The notes below the pieces were generated by a model. The model saw only the letters and a list, made by a program, of their open reading frames with translations, did not search any database and had not been told where the DNA came from. 64,000 nt of DNA from NCBI GenBank assembly GCA_964498725.1, contig CAZCHS010000007.1, forward strand, positions 4,995-68,994, written 5' to 3'. The stretch comes from JAFGTP01 sp964498725 (GTDB lineage: Bacteria > Fidelibacterota > UBA2242 > JAFGTP01). A program made the translations under genes and the position numbers. Positions 62,111 through 64,000 of this stretch are shown here, piece after piece; the stretch's first letter is position 1; every line of letters begins with the position of its first letter.

Positions 62111-63256
62111 ATGGGAGTTTTAGAAAAAATATTCGCCACTACCGGTTTTATGAATATGGAATGGGGCAACATCATCATGATGATTGTTGGTGGTGTTGCA
62201 ATTTATCTGGCCATCGAAAAAAAATATGAACCCCTTCTTTTATTGCCGATAGGCTTTGGTGTAATCGTCGGAAATATACCCTATATGGAAGGATTGCCTA
62301 TTGGTGTTTATGATACGGTAGAAAATGGCTTTGATCAAAATTCTGTATTTAGTTTGATATACTATGGCGTATCTTCCGGCGTATTTCCGCCTTTAATTTT
62401 CCTGGGAATAGGTGCGCTGACAGATTTTAGTTCACTGATATCCAGTCCAAAATCAATGCTGCTTGGAGCCGCCGCGCAAGCCGGGATTTTTGTCACTTAT
62501 ATTGGGGCCCTGTTGATTGGATTTCATAATCCTGAAGCCGCCTCAATCGGTATTATTGGTGGCGCTGACGGGCCGACCTCAATTTTTCTTTCCTCACAAC
62601 TGGCGCCTCATCTGTTGGGGCCGATTGCCATTGCCGCCTACTCTTATATGGCCCTTGTTCCGGTTATTCAGCCGCCTATCATGAAATTGATGACGACGGA
62701 AAAAGAACGCAGGATCCGCATGAAGCCGCCGAGGAGAGTAACAAAAACAGAAAAAATAATTTTCCCGATTATTGTTGTTATACTGGCGTCTCTGATCGCG
62801 CCCGGCTGTCTTGTTCTTGTTGGAATGCTTTGTTTTGGCAATTTGCTTAAAGAGAGCGGTGTAACCGACCGGCTGGCCAAAACCGCTGGCGGCCCGTTAT
62901 TGGATATTTGTACCATTTTACTGGCTTTTACCGTGGGAATGAAAACACAATCCTCGGAATTTTTGACACTCCGGTCTGTGGGTATCTTTGTACTGGGCCT
63001 GGGATCATTTGCGGTTGCCACCTTTTTTGGATTGCTTTTTGCCAAGATCATGAATCTTTTTCTGAAAGATAAAATCAACCCCTTAATAGGTGCCGCCGGA
63101 GTATCGGCTGTGCCGAATTCCGCCCGGGTTGTGCATACTTTTGCCAATAAATATGATAAGGACAACCATCTGTTATTTCATGCCATGGCGCCTAACGTTG
63201 CCGGTGTTATCGGCTCTGCCATTGCAGCCGGTGTTTTTATTGCAATATTTATGTAA
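62111..63256 (+). CDS. mmdB: Sodium-pumping decarboxylase beta subunit (MmdB/OadB)
   Basis: 381-aa membrane protein with about nine to ten helices. The key motif IGIIGGADGPTSIFLSSQLA contains the aspartate implicated in Na+ transport, followed by YSYMALVPVIQPPIMKLMTT. A second conserved segment is PLIGAAGVSAVPNSARVVH, which contains Asn and Ser/Arg residues conserved in OadB. It decarboxylates carboxybiotin and exports Na+. The final gene of the operon; a terminator follows. Confidence 0.96.
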   Translation: MGVLEKIFATTGFMNMEWGNIIMMIVGGVAIYLAIEKKYEPLLLLPIGFGVIVGNIPYMEGLPIGVYDTVENGFDQNSVFSLIYYGVSSGVFPPLIFLGIGALTDFSSLISSPKSMLLGAAAQAGIFVTYIGALLIGFHNPEAASIGIIGGADGPTSIFLSSQLAPHLLGPIAIAAYSYMALVPVIQPPIMKLMTTEKERRIRMKPPRRVTKTEKIIFPIIVVILASLIAPGCLVLVGMLCFGNLLKESGVTDRLAKTAGGPLLDICTILLAFTVGMKTQSSEFLTLRSVGIFVLGLGSFAVATFFGLLFAKIMNLFLKDKINPLIGAAGVSAVPNSARVVHTFANKYDKDNHLLFHAMAPNVAGVIGSAIAAGVFIAIFM

Positions 63257-63277
63257 AATAGGAATTAATTTATAAAT

Positions 63278-63312
63278 TAAACGGTATGGTCAATTGATTA
63301 TACCGTTTTTTA
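63278..63312 (+). terminator. Rho-independent terminator after mmdB
   Basis: AAACGGTAT pairs with ATACCGTTT around a loop of about 13 bases, followed by TTTT. It is 22 bp after the mmdB stop codon. Confidence 0.85.
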
Positions 63313-63338
63313 TTTAATACCAATCAAATTGAGGAATT

Positions 63339-63812
63339 ATGGCATTAATAACAATTTATACAGATGGCGCTTGTTCCGGAAATCCCGGCCCCGGCGGTTA
63401 CGGCACAGTGCTCAAGCAAGGCCCATACCGTAAGGAATTATCCGAAGGATATAAATTAACCACGAATAACCGTATGGAAATGCTGGCGGTGATCAAAGGG
63501 CTGGAAGCTTTAAAACACGAGAATTCTGATGTAAAAATTTATTCCGATTCAAAATATATCGTCGATGCGGTCAATAAGGGATGGGCCAGGAAATGGCGTA
63601 CTAATGGCTGGCGGCGGAATAAAAAAGAGATGGCCAAAAATCCTGACCTCTGGGCCCGGTTACTGGATTTAATAGAGAAGCATAATGTGGAATTTCACTG
63701 GGTCAAAGGCCATGCGGGGAATCCGGAAAATGAGCGCTGTGATGAACTGGCTGTCACAGCATCGCAGTGTGCGGAATTACTGACTGATGAGGGGTTTTCA
63801 AAAATACAATGA
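63339..63812 (+). CDS. rnhA: Ribonuclease HI
   Basis: 157-aa RNase HI, which cleaves RNA in RNA-DNA hybrids. IYTDGACSGNPGPGGYG holds the first catalytic Asp; NRMEMLAVIKGLEAL the Glu; VKIYSDSKYIVDAVNKGW the next Asp; and HWVKGHAGNPENERCDELA the last Asp region and the basic loop. All active-site acids are present and length is typical. AATTGAGGA precedes the start. Confidence 0.97.
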   Translation: MALITIYTDGACSGNPGPGGYGTVLKQGPYRKELSEGYKLTTNNRMEMLAVIKGLEALKHENSDVKIYSDSKYIVDAVNKGWARKWRTNGWRRNKKEMAKNPDLWARLLDLIEKHNVEFHWVKGHAGNPENERCDELAVTASQCAELLTDEGFSKIQ

Positions 63813-63819
63813 TCTGTGA

Positions 63820-63934
63820 ACTTTCCCCAACGGGGAAAAACAGCCTAACATAGGGCGAAATAAAATGAAGCCCTATGAGAAGAACACAGAGATCAGGACT
63901 TTCCCTGAAAGGGAAATAGAGTTAAAATATTCAC
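63820..63934 (+). repeat. Triple-hairpin dispersed repeat family B, copy 2
   Basis: Three consecutive perfect hairpins: TTTCCCC-AAC-GGGGAAA (63822-63838), CATAGGGC / GCCCTATG (63849-63877), and TTTCCCT-GAA-AGGGAAA (63900-63916). The same order, with some base changes, occurs reversed at 42561-42656. Confidence 0.9.
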
Positions 63935-63951
63935 TGGAAAATTCCTAGAAT

Positions 63952-64000
63952 GGTATTCAGGTTAATCCCGATAGTTTCTACAGGAAACGTATCGGCGCGA
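63952..64000 (+). repeat. Dispersed palindromic repeat family A, copy 3 (cut by window end)
   Basis: GGTATTCAGGTTAATCCCG, then ATAGTTTCTACAGGAAACGT and ATCGGCGCGA match the family at 21331-21440 but lack the roughly 20-bp CATCCGGCT-containing inner segment. The element runs off the window. Confidence 0.85.

Noticed and set aside
59702..63256. Propionyl-CoA carboxylase
   Set aside because: No biotin carboxylase gene; OadG- and OadB-like membrane subunits follow, which fits a Na+-pumping decarboxylase.

Overview
The window is a chromosomal segment from an uncultured, anaerobic, Gram-negative bacterium, most likely of the FCB superphylum (the Marinimicrobia / Calditrichota / KSB1 / Cloacimonadota neighbourhood). 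This placement is inference. It rests on a C-terminal FlgD/T9SS-type sorting domain on a giant secreted protein, DUF5916 and DUF2723 proteins, LPP20-like proteins, abundant short palindromic dispersed repeats, and an energy metabolism based on ferredoxin, hydrogen and sodium ions. No rRNA or tRNA gene was found. One 100-N scaffold gap is present (24469-24568); it is flanked by an exact 55-bp duplication and is almost certainly an artefact.

Layout. 1-3958: four secreted or lipoprotein genes of LPP20/FlgT-like type, the first cut by the window edge. 4076-9833 (minus): a korDABC operon for 2-oxoacid:ferredoxin oxidoreductase, followed by a 991-aa protein with two GlnD/GlnE-like nucleotidyltransferase modules. 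9912-19561: LD-carboxypeptidase, a TPR protein, a CNT nucleoside transporter, adk, coaE, a large FN3-like secreted protein and nagB. 19562-22937: an accessory-looking stretch with an orphan zinc-ribbon membrane protein, a small outer-membrane-type protein and several repeats.

22938-37273: the main system. A long gene string encodes NAD(P)H-type electron-input subunits (HydB/HydG-like), a HycB-like ferredoxin, a group-4 membrane-bound [NiFe] hydrogenase core with all four NiFe cysteines, two antiporter-type subunits, a complete Mrp set (B, C, D, E, F, G plus an MbhD/E-like piece), a NuoI-like ferredoxin and the maturation protease. It opens with a receiver-only response regulator and ends with a translationally coupled membrane histidine kinase.

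37357-55741: DUF523, an operon trmH-like / thioredoxin-like / CPBP protease / mgtE / GT2, a DUF5916 outer-membrane protein, DUF4139, recG, DUF1844, DUF2723-TPR, GT2, a radical SAM protein, a metallo-beta-lactamase-fold protein and an HD-GYP regulator. 56044-63256: a complete methylmalonyl-CoA module (split mutase, MeaB, epimerase) followed by a four-subunit sodium-pumping methylmalonyl-CoA decarboxylase. rnhA and two repeat elements close the window.

How it may fit together (inference): Kor yields reduced ferredoxin and succinyl-CoA; the mutase/epimerase/decarboxylase route turns succinyl-CoA into propionyl-CoA while exporting Na+; the Mrp-linked hydrogenase couples H2 turnover, and possibly NAD(P)H, to the same Na+/H+ gradient. 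This suits a fermenter or syntroph that balances redox through H2.
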